Shown: in pieces, positions 13,539 to 24,991 of the stretch
Position numbering within the stretch: the first letter of the stretch is position 1
Layout: each line of letters starts with the position of its first letter
From: Labia minor
Lineage: Eukaryota > Arthropoda > Insecta > Dermaptera > Spongiphoridae
Length of the DNA: 64,000 bases
Assembly: GCA_963082975.1 (NCBI GenBank)
Contig: OY720350.1
Span: 17,020,910-17,084,909, forward strand
Reading direction: 5' to 3'
Made by a program: the position numbers and the translations under genes
The notes under the pieces: model-generated
Databases searched by the model: none
Seen by the model: the letters and a program-made list of their open reading frames with translations, nothing else
What the model was told of the DNA's origin: nothing

Positions 13539-14100
13539 ACTATGTCGCCAGAGATAGTATTGCGATCATGAAAATTTTTGATGTCGAGATTTTGATGTTT
13601 TTATATGTTTTGAAGGTCCATGAATCATTTTTACTAAGTCTGTGTGTATGTAGACAAGATTACGCAAAAACAGTTTGAGCTAGAATAATGAAATTTGGTA
13701 TACGGGCATTATTCAAAATTCTATCGACTTTTGAGAAATGTAGTTCATTCGGAAGAGGACCATTACCTATCACGTTTTCATTTTTTTCCTCCAATCTGAA
13801 CTGACCGTAATAATAAAGATATATGTTTGGTAGTTTTTTACATGATTAAAAATTGTATAAAACTGCTATATATAGAATTTCAGCTCGATTGAATCGCTGA
13901 AAGTATCGGAATTATTTTTTAACACTGCAAATCACGCGCCAGCACGTGACGTGGTGCCATCAACAAAGAGCCAAACACGCTCTGATTTAATAACTATTAT
14001 TTATTAATTTTAATTTATAATTAATTAAATTTAATTTAAATATAATATATATTATTTAATCCAATTCAAATGGTGAGATAGTCGAAAGGAGACATTCCAG
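13539..14100 (+). mobile_element. Helentron-like element (HINE), family 1, near full length
   Basis: The element starts ACTATGTCGCCAGAGATAGT after a T run and ends GGTGAGATAGTCGAAAGGAG...CATTCCAG. The inverted subterminal motif (ACTATCTCGC/GCGAGATAGT) flanks the body. The body contains a gtctgtgtgtatgtag microsatellite remnant and the family's conserved CACGTGACGTGGTGCCATCA block. Several substitutions in the ends suggest an old copy. It carries no coding capacity. Confidence 0.8.
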
Positions 14101-14857
14101 TTTATTTTTTTAAAGAATTTTCTAAATGCGCCCTTAAGCATGAAGATTAAAAATAAAAGTTTTTCAATATCAAAATTTCCATTGGGAAAATTCAATGTTC
14201 CTAACTTGTCTAAATTACCAATGGAATAGAAGATTGCATGCCAATGAATTAAACAAGTTAACTAACCAGTAACAACAATAGCAACAACAGCAACAACAAC
14301 GACGACAACAACAAATTTAGTCAGGCAATGATTAGTTTCTGATGAAATGTCAATCACAAATGTCGAGTTTGCGACGAAATAAATATAGACCAACACGCGG
14401 ATAGCAAACAACATACCATATAAGAATAAGTTGTGGCGGGCGGGAGGGGAAATAACGGGAACACGAAATCAATTAGAAAAATATTTAAACATGAAATTAA
14501 AAAAAAAAACGTCAACTTTTATTGATATTATTATATTTTCTTTGTTATTAAACTTTAAGATTATATTTCTACACAATATGAAATTTATAATTTTTATATT
14601 TTATATGTTATATGTTATGCGAGTTGTCTTTTTGGTTATGCATACTGGTGCATAGAGTGCACCACTAATCTAATGTCAATAATAAATATTAACCTAAATC
14701 TTTATTGTAACTGCGATATGTGTAATTTTTTAGTCACAACAAACTTCTAGCTACTTTCCGTTATTCAATCAACAGAAAAACAAAATTACATATATCACAT
14801 TATAACTTTAGATTTAGATTAATTAAATATAAATGTTATTTTTTTCGTAATATATTA
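14101..14857. other. AT-rich stretch with CAA/CAG-type trinucleotide patch
   Basis: An interrupted (CAA)n patch with CAG and CGA variants lies at about 14266-14322. The rest is AT-rich. A 74-codon open frame at 14431-14655 is hydrophobic and A/T-driven and is not considered a gene. Confidence 0.5.
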
Positions 14858-15138
14858 TAAGCCCAATGTACACGGGCTTAGTACTTGTCATTAGTTCAGG
14901 GGTGGGCAAATACTTTTAAGCGCGGGCTTTTTGAACTCCCGCCGGCCCGTTGAAAAAGTTGGCATTTATTTTGATTTTTCGTTCAATATGTCTCTAAAAT
15001 AAAGATAAATTTTTTTTAATAGTATTTTCGGCCTCCGGCCCGGAAGACATTTTGAAAATTTCATTTTGGCCCTCTCTTAAAAGTATTTGCCCACCCCTGA
15101 ACTAATGACAAGTACTAAGCACGTGTAAATTGGGCTTA
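14858..15138. mobile_element. Fold-back element with ~62-bp inverted arms
   Basis: The left arm (14858-14920) and right arm (15077-15138) are near-perfect reverse complements. The arms run from TAAGCCCAATGTACACG through CTAATGACAAGTACTAAGC to the hAT-like motif CAGGGGTGGGCAAATACTTT. The interior holds cggcctccggcccgg. The hAT-like CAGGGG/CCCCTG ends lie inside the arms and are flanked by inverted rather than direct repeats. The whole therefore behaves as one fold-back unit. It is noncoding. Confidence 0.75.
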
Positions 15139-15858
15139 AGTTAGTGGCAGACTTTATGTTTCACAATCAGTATACAATAATAAAAAGACATCTCTCGTAT
15201 AAGAACATACTTAACTTTACAATTCAAACAATTAACCAGATTTTTAATTAATGTAAATAAAAATTAAATTAATTTAATATTAGGTTTAGTTTTTATAGGT
15301 ATTTTCAAAAAATGTGGAATGTAAAAGGTTCTTTGCAGGTGTACACCAACACACATTGGAAAATGAAAGTATCGAGGAGGGGAGGTGTCAATATATGTAG
15401 TTTCGGGGGTATTGGTTTATCATTGACATTGACAAAAGGGAGGCTGATGGTCGCCCAGTACTGACTATTGAATAAACAATCAGTGACGTGCATGGCATGC
15501 ATCCCAGATAACAGCGATACAATTCAGAATCAAACTTGAAACACCCCAACCCATTCCACTCTCTTTTCTATTCGAATTCACCCTACGCCATATCTTTCTA
15601 TAGAACAAGGTAAGATAATCTCTTTAGAGGAAAAAAAACTCATACAATCTTTTAATAGTCCAGATTCATTCTTTTATTATTTTTCTTTCTCTGTCCCTCA
15701 GGTTGATTTAAAGTTATTCTCGTTAGCAAAGTCAATCTTATTATCTATCAATTTTTTTGTTATGAAACTCTTCTATATTCTATTAAATTAAATGATTTAA
15801 TTGTATTTTCTCACAATTATAAAATTAAATTTAAAAAATTTAAAGCAGTTTATTAATT
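15139..15858. other. AT-rich unassigned stretch
   Basis: A minus-strand 65-codon frame at 15305-15502 covers moderately GC-balanced sequence but has no recognisable motif. I see no gene or repeat. Confidence 0.45.
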
Positions 15859-16148
15859 TATAATGGAATTTTGTAAATTAAACCATTTATTGATATTTGT
15901 TATTGTAAATTTATTCAAAAAATACAAACATATACACAACGTTTCGATTTCTACTTCTGCAATCAAAACGTTGTGTATATGTTTGTATTTTTTAAATAAA
16001 TTTACAATAACAAATCGATTGCTACTTCTGCAATCGAAACGTTGTGTATATGTTTGTATTTTTTGAATAAATTTACAATAAAAATATCAATATGTGGTTT
16101 AATTTACAAAATTCCATTATAAATAAAAACAACCACCAAAGCTTTAAT
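15859..16148. mobile_element. Palindromic retroposon with 12-bp TSD (possibly Penelope-like tail)
   Basis: The unit begins TATAATGGAATTTTGTAAATT and ends in ACAACCACCAAAGCTTTAAT. It is flanked by the direct repeat AGTTTATTAATT (15847-15858 and 16149-16160). Inside are one inverted and two direct copies of a module containing CTACTTCTGCAATCGAAACG, then TTGTGTATATGTTTG and a TTGAATAAAT-type poly(A) signal. The second copy at 32772 has a 10-bp duplication. Variable-length duplications argue for target-primed retrotransposition. The Penelope-like reading rests only on the CGAAACG..GAATAAA layout and is tentative. Confidence 0.5.
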
Positions 16149-16160
16149 AGTTTATTAATT

Positions 16161-17062
16161 CTTTTTTACTTTTTAGTTATTACAATATCATGAGGAGTTT
16201 TTACTATGAAAAATTCATTTGAAATTTCCTCGGATTTCTTAATTAAAATTTATTCTAAAATAATGAATGTAAAAAAAATTTTTTTTTATTGGCACCCATC
16301 AAAAATTCGCGTCCCGGGCAATTGCCTGCCCGGCTTGTCCGCTTCTTCTTGCCCCACCCTGACAGTAATGTAAGGTCCGCGGAGGGTGCGCTCACTAAAG
16401 AGGGCACCACACGTTATTTTCAAAATATTAGTCGCAAGTTGAACTCCAAAATATGATATTGATATCTTTTTATATGTTAAAAAACTAAATTGAAAAACTT
16501 AAAAATGATGAAGAAATATTATTGGTATATATAAAAAAAATTTTTTAGAATGAAATATATGTGTATAATCATTTTTTTTTATATCATATAATTTTTCTTT
16601 AGTTTTATTTTAACATATTTATGTGTTGCACAACTCCAGAAAATTTTGAACATATATAGAAAATGTTTCATAAATAATTGATATCCATAATATAGATTTA
16701 TATCATACTAATAATCTGTACAATTTTGACATTTCTATATTAGAAGTACATTTCGATAAGTAATAATTTTTGTTAATATAAAGTAACTCACAAAGGTATG
16801 ATTTTTTTACTATAATAGATTTTACTTTCATTTACAGATTTACACCATTCCATGAAAAAGAAAATATATCTATAAAATACAATTATAATAGAAGATATAA
16901 TTAATTTTAATTAAAACAATTATAATACAATTTATAAAATAATTAATATAATAAATAAAAACATATTAATTCATAAATACAAATAAAATAAAAAATAATT
17001 TTATTTTATTATGTTTTAAAATTTTTTTATTTATTTTTTAATATATATTACCTATTATGGTA
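16161..17062. other. AT-rich stretch with a solo hAT-like terminus
   Basis: At about 16300-16360, read on the minus strand, CAGGGTGGGGCAAGAAGAAG begins a GC-rich tract (GCCGGGCAGGCAATTGCCCG) that resembles an hAT-type element end. No partner end was found. The remainder is AT-rich with no signal. Confidence 0.35.
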
Positions 17063-17064
17063 TA

Positions 17065-17538
17065 CGAGGGTGGGGTGAAAAGTCTCTGGCCTGACCAAGA
17101 AAAACGATGTTTTTAAATTTTTTTTTTTTTTTTGCTTTATTTTTCAACATAATCCCATCAACACTGTAACATTTCTCATAACGGTGTTCTAATTTAGTTA
17201 ATTAATTTAATTAATTAATTAATATAATTTAATTTAATTTAAGTCTCATCAACAGTTATGAATCGACGCAAAAATTCGTTTGGATTACGCCTACAGCGCC
17301 AAATTGTCGGTAGAAATGGTTTTTCGAAGCAGTTTTTGGTCTAACGTTAGCAAACGCGGCACCTACGTTGCACACAGCTTTTCCATGTTCAAATGGTTGT
17401 GCAAAATATTTCGTACTAGTTCAGCTGACATCGTACAGGTCTCAGCTATCTTGAATGTTGAAAAATAAACCAAAAAAAAAAAAAATTTAAAAACATCGTT
17501 TTTCTTGGCCAGGCCAGAAACTTTTCACCCCACCCTCG
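17065..17538 (-). mobile_element. Internally deleted mariner element, TA-flanked
   Basis: The inverted ends CGAGGGTGGGGTGAAAAGT and ACTTTTCACCCCACCCTCG are flanked by TA. Minus-strand translation shows a degraded mariner transposase. A helix-turn-helix part (KIAETCTMSAELVRNILHNH) is followed by VPRLLT and then, after a frame change, RNPNEFLRRFITVDET. The D of VDET is the first catalytic aspartate position. The catalytic middle is missing and is replaced by a TTAA-rich tract. A C-terminal piece (LEHRYEKCYSVDG) then follows. In-frame stops are present. A sibling with a similar deletion lies at 46497. Confidence 0.85.
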
Positions 17539-17540
17539 TA

Positions 17541-19624
17541 TCTATCTAATATATAAATTAAAGTAAATAATTTCTATTTAAATATACAAATTTTAGCGTA
17601 TTGGTTTAAATAATAAAGAAAAAAAATAGAAGAATAAATAAATAGTGGTTTCCTAATTGCTCAGTGCAAAACGTGCTCTAAAACCTTCTCAGCCTGGTAC
17701 AAAGAGAGAAAAACACTTTTCTTTCCAATGAGACCAATTGAGTTGAGCTGCCTTCCCTGCGGAGGGTTGCCGTGCGTGTCGATGTGATTAATATTTTTGT
17801 CTCTTCTTCTTGTAGTTTTTATTTCATCCCCTTTTCATGGGATACGATTTATCATGCACGCTCATGGCGTCTTTCCTCTTTTATCTATCTAGATTATACC
17901 CTTCTCTTATCGTGTTTTAGTCCATTCTTTAATATCAGCTTTTCTTTTTTGTTTTTTTTTTCTTTCTTTCTTGTTTTTTCTTGTTATTGTTTACGTACAA
18001 ACTATAAAGATAAAAAGATGGGAGGGGGAGGAGTAAGATTATTTTATCGTCTTACTATAATCATTCATAAAAATCTGTACAAAATTGATTTACTCAAGTA
18101 AAAACTCAAATGAAATAAACGATCGAGATAAGAAAAGCTTTCAAGGCATTAAATCAATTGCTATTATTCATCATATTTGATTTTCACTTATTTTTACATT
18201 TTTCGATTGAAGTTTTTCTTTTATTGATTATTGATTTCATTTGATGGAACATGATTTATGAGAATCTATATTTGAGTATAATAAATTTATTTGTATTGTG
18301 GATTAAGAAAAGACGATGATTGCCAACGGGTTTAAACGAAAATAAATAAATAAATAATTTTTTTATTGAAAATAAATAATTTAATGGATTTTAATAAATA
18401 TAGTATTTTTTGTAGGCGATCATTTTTCATATTATATTATTATTAGTTAAGAATTAATATATAATATATTACTCGTTAAATTTTTGGGTTTTTTTTTTGA
18501 AATTTATTTAGGTCAAAGGAATTTTATTACTAGCTATTAATACATTTTAGGAAAATAAAATTAAATATTATAATTAATACAATTCAGTGAGAACGAATGG
18601 GGTAATAATTTATTAATATGAAGAGGGTTGTGGAATCGGAAGAGTGGTAATGTATGAAATAGAATGAGGGATTTGGGGGGAGGGGGGAGGGGTGTGGCGA
18701 GGTGGGTACAACACCGTGCTAATGCATATAAATTCAACCTACATATTCAGAGATTTAATTACTTTTATGAATTATTCCAATTGTATCTCTACATTTATAT
18801 ACATATATAGTGTAAATTAACACACACACACACATATTATATATATTAAATATATATATTATATAATAAATTTTATTGTTAGTTTCAATTTATTATATTC
18901 ATTAACTACATATTAATTTTTTATTTTATATTTATTAAAATAATTTTTTTTTTAATTTATTTAAATATTTTTACAAATGAGTTACATTTTTATCATTAAA
19001 TTGTTTTATATTTATAAAATAATAATCACACGTATTTATTTCAGGAAAATTAATTTTAACTTAAATTAATATTGTTTTTTGCTCTAATTATTTCTATTTA
19101 GTCGTGAATTCAAATTTAAATGAGTTAAAATATCTATTAGAATGGATTTAGTTTTGATGAGATAAACATAGAATGAATAACCACAATTAGATGGAATTTA
19201 TTCAAAAGGATTATAAAATAAACAAAAACATTATAGAAAATCATCCTGTATTTGAAATTATTATCAAAATAACTCATCAATCTATTTATGGGTAGGTATA
19301 TCTCGAAAGTTCATGTCAACAGCAACTATCAATATTCCTTTACCTATTCTTTTCTTGAATCGTTTCCCAATTTCCCCATAATTATTGTTTCCAAAACAAA
19401 CTTTTCACTAACCTTTCTTCACCCATTCAAGCCACGACTTTCAATTCGTCACACTTTCTTCCGGGTAGTTGACTCCCATCATAATCCTACCTGTCATAAT
19501 CTTAAGTTGACAAAACTGCATTGAATCGTTAGCAATTAAAAGTTAAAGCATATACTATTATAAATATCATATGAACCTGTAATAAATATTATAATCTATA
19601 TTTTTCCATGTAAACTTCATACAA
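17541..19624. other. Long AT-rich unassigned stretch
   Basis: Around 17650-17900 the base composition is more balanced, and a 109-codon frame (17772-18101) crosses it, but no motif is recognisable. The rest is AT-rich sequence with a CA/TA microsatellite near 18820-18860. No repeat family was recognised. Confidence 0.45.
18667..18708 (+). other. G-rich tract with quadruplex-forming pattern
   Basis: Two six-G runs, a four-G run and a final GGG occur within about 40 bases of otherwise AT-rich DNA, in the arrangement GGGGGG-A-GGGGGG-A-GGGG followed by tgtggcgagGTGGG. This meets the simple four-tract rule for a G-quadruplex. Function is unknown. Confidence 0.5.
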
Positions 19625-19820
19625 ATCTTTTCCATTTACATTTAGCTTCAAATCCTGATCTCTACAACTAATATTTTTTTCCGCCGAGCCATTTGGTTAG
19701 GTTTGGAAACAAGAAAAATCACTCGGGGTTAAATCCGGAGAATAGGGCGGATGAGGGAGCAATTCCACTTTCACTTTTTTCCATTTTCTTCACAAAGCAC
19801 GAGGCAGTTTTCTATTAATG
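19625..19820 (-). pseudogene. Mariner transposase fragment (C-terminal catalytic region), broken
   Basis: Minus-strand translation gives ELLPHPPYSPDLTPSDFSCF, the signature around the last catalytic aspartate of mariner transposases. A frameshift and then a WLGGK-like remnant follow. An upstream stop interrupts the frame. No TIRs were found nearby, so this is an isolated decayed fragment. It differs from the deleted mariner copies at 17065 and 46497, which lack this region. It would have acted as a DNA-cleaving transposase in the nucleus. Confidence 0.65.
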
Positions 19821-21786
19821 GATGTCAAACTAAAACTAAAAGACCTTCATATATTGATTTATTTTCATTAAAGTGTATTCTACATATACAATTAATATAG
19901 GTACATAGCTATGAGTTATCAATTGCTTATCTAATTTTCCTATTTATTTATGGATATTTGTCTAATAAGTATTTAATAATTAAGTAAAAAAATACAAAAT
20001 ATCTTAATAATAATTTACATCTGACCAGACTCGATTAATTTGATGAAAAAAAAATGAATAAATAAAAATCGAATTGTGATTCTAATTTTAAATTTTAACT
20101 CAATCTGCTTTTGTCCTTAAATCGGTAACATTTCTCATTTATATTGTTTGGAATTTTCAAGAATGGGGAAAAAAACTCTTTACAATGAGATTGGTTGTTG
20201 TAGAAGAATGAAATAATTCCTTTGAATAAAGGGACTAAAGTAGAAGAGAAGTGACATTTCGGGAATGGGGTGAGGTTATATTAAAAAGATTTTTACCCTC
20301 AGAATCAACAGAGACGACATAGCGGGGTTATGGAGAGGGAAGAAGAGAGGGGAAGTATAATGGAATGAAACTCAAGTGCGACAATTTATATCATTTGATG
20401 GTGTATACACTTCTTTCTTTCTCTCTTGAAAATAGAGACACCATTCTCGTCAGGGTCTGCCTGTCTGACAGTCTAGTGCCCCCCCCCCCCCACTCTCCAC
20501 TTCACCTACTCGCCCCTGCCTAAAACACGGCCAGCGATTCATGGATAATAAAAACATAAACGAAATGAGAAATGAGTTTATAGTTGAAAAGCGATGAAGA
20601 GAATAAATTAAACATTCCTGCATAACAGAGGAATAAAATGAGCCTAGATGAGAACTATTGCAGTTGATATATTATACTACTATTATATATTCACACATTT
20701 ATTATAAAATTATTAATAATAAAATAAAAACTATATAGAATTAATATATTAAAAATATATTTTTTTTTATTACGATTAATAAAAAAACTTTTGCAAATAT
20801 TTAAATAATATAAAATATTAAATCTAAATTAATATAAAAAATTATTATTCTTGGTTTATAAAAAAAAAAAAAAAATTATAATATTTTTATGAAAAGTTAA
20901 AAAAATTAAAATATAAAAATGTAGTATAAAAGTTTATTGATATTTATATTGTTTATAAATGGATAACTATTTAATTATTTTTAAAATTAAATTAAATTAA
21001 AATAAAATAAAATTTTAAGTACTTTAGGAAAAAAAAAGTGTTCTTGAATTTATTTATTTCCATAAATCTTTTTAGAGATGAGCAATTCAAACAATTTTTT
21101 GGTACTTCAACTTTATATAAACTTATTTATTTATTTATTTTTGAATTAAATTAATTAAAATGATATTAAAATTTTATATCATTATTTGAAATTAAATTTC
21201 CTTGTATACATCAGCGTTCAACTATTATAAGCAAATTACTTTCTCTTCATTAAACATCATCATCATCATCATTATATCGTTGAATATTAGAAAGTACCTT
21301 GGATTACGAAAACCTTATTTCATTAGTAGGCTCTCTGGAAATTCCCTAGAAATAGATATTAGATAATATAATTTTATGTTAATAAAGTTGTACCTTTGGA
21401 TTGAATTCGATGGTTGAACTAATTTCGCCACACAAGGAACACTTTGTATTAATTAATTAAGTAGACATCGAGCGACAACTTAATTAAGAACAAGTCTTCT
21501 TAGTTGCAGAGCATCCATGGTACATGACTTCCGAGTGAGTGGTGCTTTGCAAAAGAAGAAAATTCCAAAAGACATGGATTTCAAGTTAGATGAAATTTAA
21601 TTAAATTATTTTATATAAGAGAAAAGACATAAATATAGGTTACATTATAATTTAATATTTATTAATTAAATTGAATCTTATAAAAAATAAATACAGAAAA
21701 TATTAATTATTAAATTTAAATTAAAAAAAAAAATTAATTGAAACTATTTAAATATACCTACAACCTACAATATCTTATCTTATCTT
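19821..21786. other. AT-rich stretch with poly-C and small microsatellites
   Basis: A run of 14 C lies at about 20477-20490 beside a short GC-balanced patch. An (ATC)n patch lies near 21257. No gene or recognised element was found. Confidence 0.45.
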
Positions 21787-22770
21787 ATTATACTAGCAAA
21801 AATTGTATATATATCTATCTATCTATCTAATCTTATTATACTAGCTAAAATTGCATGTATATATGTATGTATATGTATTTGTAAATGGGTTCTCAGAAAC
21901 CGCTCGATCGATTTTTTTGAAATTCACACCATATATAGTATTTATAAAGAAAAATTGAGTTTTATTGATCACATCCCTGGGAAAAATCATCTTCATTAGT
22001 TTTTCCTAATTTAAACGTCACCCAGCCCTTCATGACGTCACAGGTAGGGAGAGAACATTTGGAATAAAAGTTGTCGCCTATCTGACATGCCTACCTCCCT
22101 GAGAAATTCCCACCATATATATAAAAATGTTTATAATATTTTAATTTATTAAAATAAACTATTATTTTTATTTCAATATTTTTAATGTTAATACAATAAT
22201 TTTTATTTTATAATCTATAAAATAATTTAATTATTTTAAAAAATGGCGGTCTTCCATTACAATTTTTTTTACACTCTACTGATGGACTGTGAATCCCTTC
22301 TCATCTCATAACGGAAAATAGTGTCGAATAGAAATAGACGATATTACTTGTATTAATTTTTAAGATAATTAAAAATTTAATTATATCAAATAAATATCTA
22401 ATTATTTTCAGGCATTTTATATATTTTTTAATATTATTGTTATAGTTGTAATTTTTTAGGTATTTTCTTTTTATTTTAATTTTTATAATTAAGCCAAATA
22501 TTATTAAATATTTTTTAAAGTTATTAATTTAATTAAATATATTTGTTTTAAATTTTTTTTCATAATCATTACATAGTATAAAACAAAGTCAATTTCTCTG
22601 TCCCTACAAACGCTTCAATCTTTAAAACTACGCAAGGGATGTTGATGTGATTTTTTTTAATAGAAAGAGTGATTGAAAAGGAAGGTTTTGATGTATAATA
22701 ACAGAAATTATCCATTATTTAATTATGCATAATGTTTTCATTCAAAGATAGCTCGGTCTCCCAGGTATAT
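21787..22770 (+). mobile_element. Putative Helitron/Helentron-like element, family 3
   Basis: The left part has a doubled TCTTATTATACTAGC motif with TCTA and TATG microsatellites, then body sequence (ACCGCTCGATCGATTTTTTT, and TGACGTCA further on) related to the family-2 elements. The right end at about 22750-22770 carries a GATAGCTCGGTCTCCCAGGTAT terminus resembling the hairpin ends at 22880 and 23660. Boundaries are approximate and the assignment rests on layout only. Confidence 0.35.
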
Positions 22771-22879
22771 ATTTTATATCAACAGGCCTACTTTTCTGTT
22801 TGTATGTTATTATTTGAATAGCAATTCGGTGAATCAGGTATTAATATTACCAGCCAAACCCAATAATAATGAATCATTT

Positions 22880-23692
22880 TTTTAACTTAATTGCCGAGCC
22901 GAGGCTCGGGGTCCCGGTACTATATATATATATTTGGATATTTTTTAATTAATTTATTAATTAACCACACGAAGGATTTTTTTTAAATTCACACCATAAA
23001 TAATATTTATAAAGACAAATCGATCTGTATTGGTTTCAGCCTAGAGAAAAATTATATTCATTTGTTTTTTCTTAATTAAAATTTATATGACATCACTAAC
23101 TAATGCCATTCTTTTTTAATTGAAAATGTATTAATATTTTTTTATATTTAAAATAATTTAAAAATTTTTATTTAATTTTAAAATAAAATTAAAAATATTT
23201 ATTTTAATAATATTTTAGAATCAAATTTTAAGCAATATATTTATTAATCTTTCAATAAAAAAAATCTAAAAGTTATCTTTATTTGTCTTGCAAATATTGT
23301 AAGTTAATTTATGATATTTTAAAAACAATTTTTTAATATGTTTTGTCGTTTAATTTTTTGTTAATTCTTATAAATTTTTATTAGTTAATTTTATGTTTTT
23401 TTTATCTATTTTCGCGTTTATTTTTTATTAAATTATTAATTTATATTTATTTATTCATTGTTCTTTTGTTAATTAATTTTTAGATAGTTTTATAATTTTT
23501 AATATTTATTCACTAAAACACATTATTTAAATTTTATTAATATTATTTATTATTATTGAGCACCCCAAGTTCCATTCATTTTAATCATATTGATGTAATG
23601 ATGTAACATTTAATAATTGTAATAAATAATTAAAGAATTGAATATCAATATTTTTTAAATGGTCGAGCGATAGCTCGGTGTTCCAGGTATAG
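22880..23692 (+). mobile_element. Putative Helitron/Helentron-like element(s), family 3
   Basis: A hairpin end (CCGAGC-cga-GGCTCGG then GTCCCGGTAC) at about 22893-22920 is followed by body sequence like that at 21900 (AAATTCACACCATAAATAAT). A second end at about 23660-23690 has the hairpin CGAGC-gata-GCTCG followed by gtgttccaggtat. Two adjoining copies may be present. No coding capacity is visible. Confidence 0.35.
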
Positions 23693-23727
23693 AATTATTA
23701 TAAAAGAAAATCCAGTGCATTTGGATA

Positions 23728-24132
23728 ATGAAGAATGTATGTTATATTCTAGACATTTGTATATTCTACATTAATGAACTTTCTCGGGTTAAATTTGAAA
23801 ATAAAAGACATGCCACAAGCAAACATCATGTGAAACGAATAATGAGGAAATTAACTAACGAAGGCCATTATATCAAGCCAATGACGAGGTTAATTAATAA
23901 CAAAATGGGAACAAATGAGCAAATGATATTATTGTATATGTCAAGTTCAATTATACAATTAACGCTTGTTGTTAACGCCGATGAAAAGCTCTTCTTGATG
24001 TTCATTCACTTCAGTTTATATGAATTCACTCAGCTTCACATATACACATTAAACGTTGAAAGTCACCATACCAGAAAGAGAAACAAATTTCTAGATTTAG
24101 ATTTTATTTCAATTAATAATTTTCAATTTTAA
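23728..24132 (+). CDS. Unrecognised 134-codon open frame
   Basis: This is the longest open frame outside the retrotransposon that is not obviously low complexity. Its early part has mixed composition with basic stretches, and the rest is ordinary. I recognise no domain, signal peptide or membrane segment. Chance open frames of this size are expected in AT-rich DNA at low frequency. It may be a random frame or part of an unknown host exon. No supporting promoter or splice evidence was seen. Confidence 0.15.
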   Translation: MKNVCYILDICIFYINELSRVKFENKRHATSKHHVKRIMRKLTNEGHYIKPMTRLINNKMGTNEQMILLYMSSSIIQLTLVVNADEKLFLMFIHFSLYEFTQLHIYTLNVESHHTRKRNKFLDLDFISINNFQF

Positions 24133-24344
24133 AAATTATATAAAATTCTCTTACGACTATTAATTTACTTTTATGTTTATATTAAGTATTTAGTGTCAGA
24201 TTATCATACTACTTACTCTTTCTTATTTTCCATATTCGATAATAATAATCAAAAAAAGAAAAAAAATAATAATTCAAATAAGATATTATTTATTTTCCTA
24301 TTTATCTCTTTGTCACTAAGTAACTTGATAGTTTTTATCTACAG

Positions 24345-24983
24345 CAGGGGTCGCCAAACTTTTTTGGAGACCCCTATATAATTTTTCGAAATCTCCAACG
24401 ACCCCATAAAGGTAATTTTTAGGTAATTAAAATAAAACTATCTATTAGCCTTAATATTTAATAAATCAGAAACAATAAATAAAGTAGCTACAGATTTTTA
24501 CTTTTTTTCCTCCCGAATAAATATATAAATGATTATTATTTTATTTTCTATAAAGAAAATGATATTATGTCAATTATCGAAAAATTTAAAAAATTTTTTG
24601 GTATGTGTGATTAACGTATTAAGAATCTGTTTTTCCTTCGACCCCCATTTGACCCCCCTCTACTGTTGTTAAATATACCTCTAGGGTAGTGGTGTATTGG
24701 AAGGGGAACGCGGGGGAACGACGTTCCCTTACTTTTTTTCAGAACCGGAACGCGTTTCATATCCCGACAACTCCCACTTAAATCCACTGTTACAATTTCT
24801 TTTTTTGTGTTCATAAATATTTTGTTTAGTAAGAATAAGAAAAAATAAAAACTTATATGGAAAATAATAGTTTTCTGAAAATAGGAATTTTTTTTTTGCT
24901 CCCACTATGCGTTCCCTTACTTCTTATTTTACCAATACATCACTGCCCTAGGAGTTTATATGGACCACTTTGCCGACCCCTAG
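24345..24983. mobile_element. hAT-type element, ~638 bp, with nested second element
   Basis: The left end is CAGGGGTCGCCAAACTTTTT and the right end is TGCCGACCCCTAG. Both sides show TCTACAG(C) at 24338-24345 and 24984-24991, an 8-bp target duplication whose last base overlaps the end. No transposase is readable. A separate element (24687-24945) lies inside it. Confidence 0.8.
24687..24945. mobile_element. Nested hAT-like MITE
   Basis: The inverted ends TAGTGGTGTATTGG and CCAATACATCACTG bound a noncoding interior with repeated gttcccttact motifs. The flanks CCTCTAGG and CCCTAGGA are similar but not identical, consistent with a decayed duplication. It sits inside the larger hAT-type element. 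Confidence 0.6.
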
Positions 24984-24991
24984 TCTACAGC

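Noticed and set aside
17772..18101. 109-codon frame as a membrane protein
   Set aside because: The hydrophobic content comes from T-rich runs coding Phe/Ser/Leu. There is no motif and no supporting signal.
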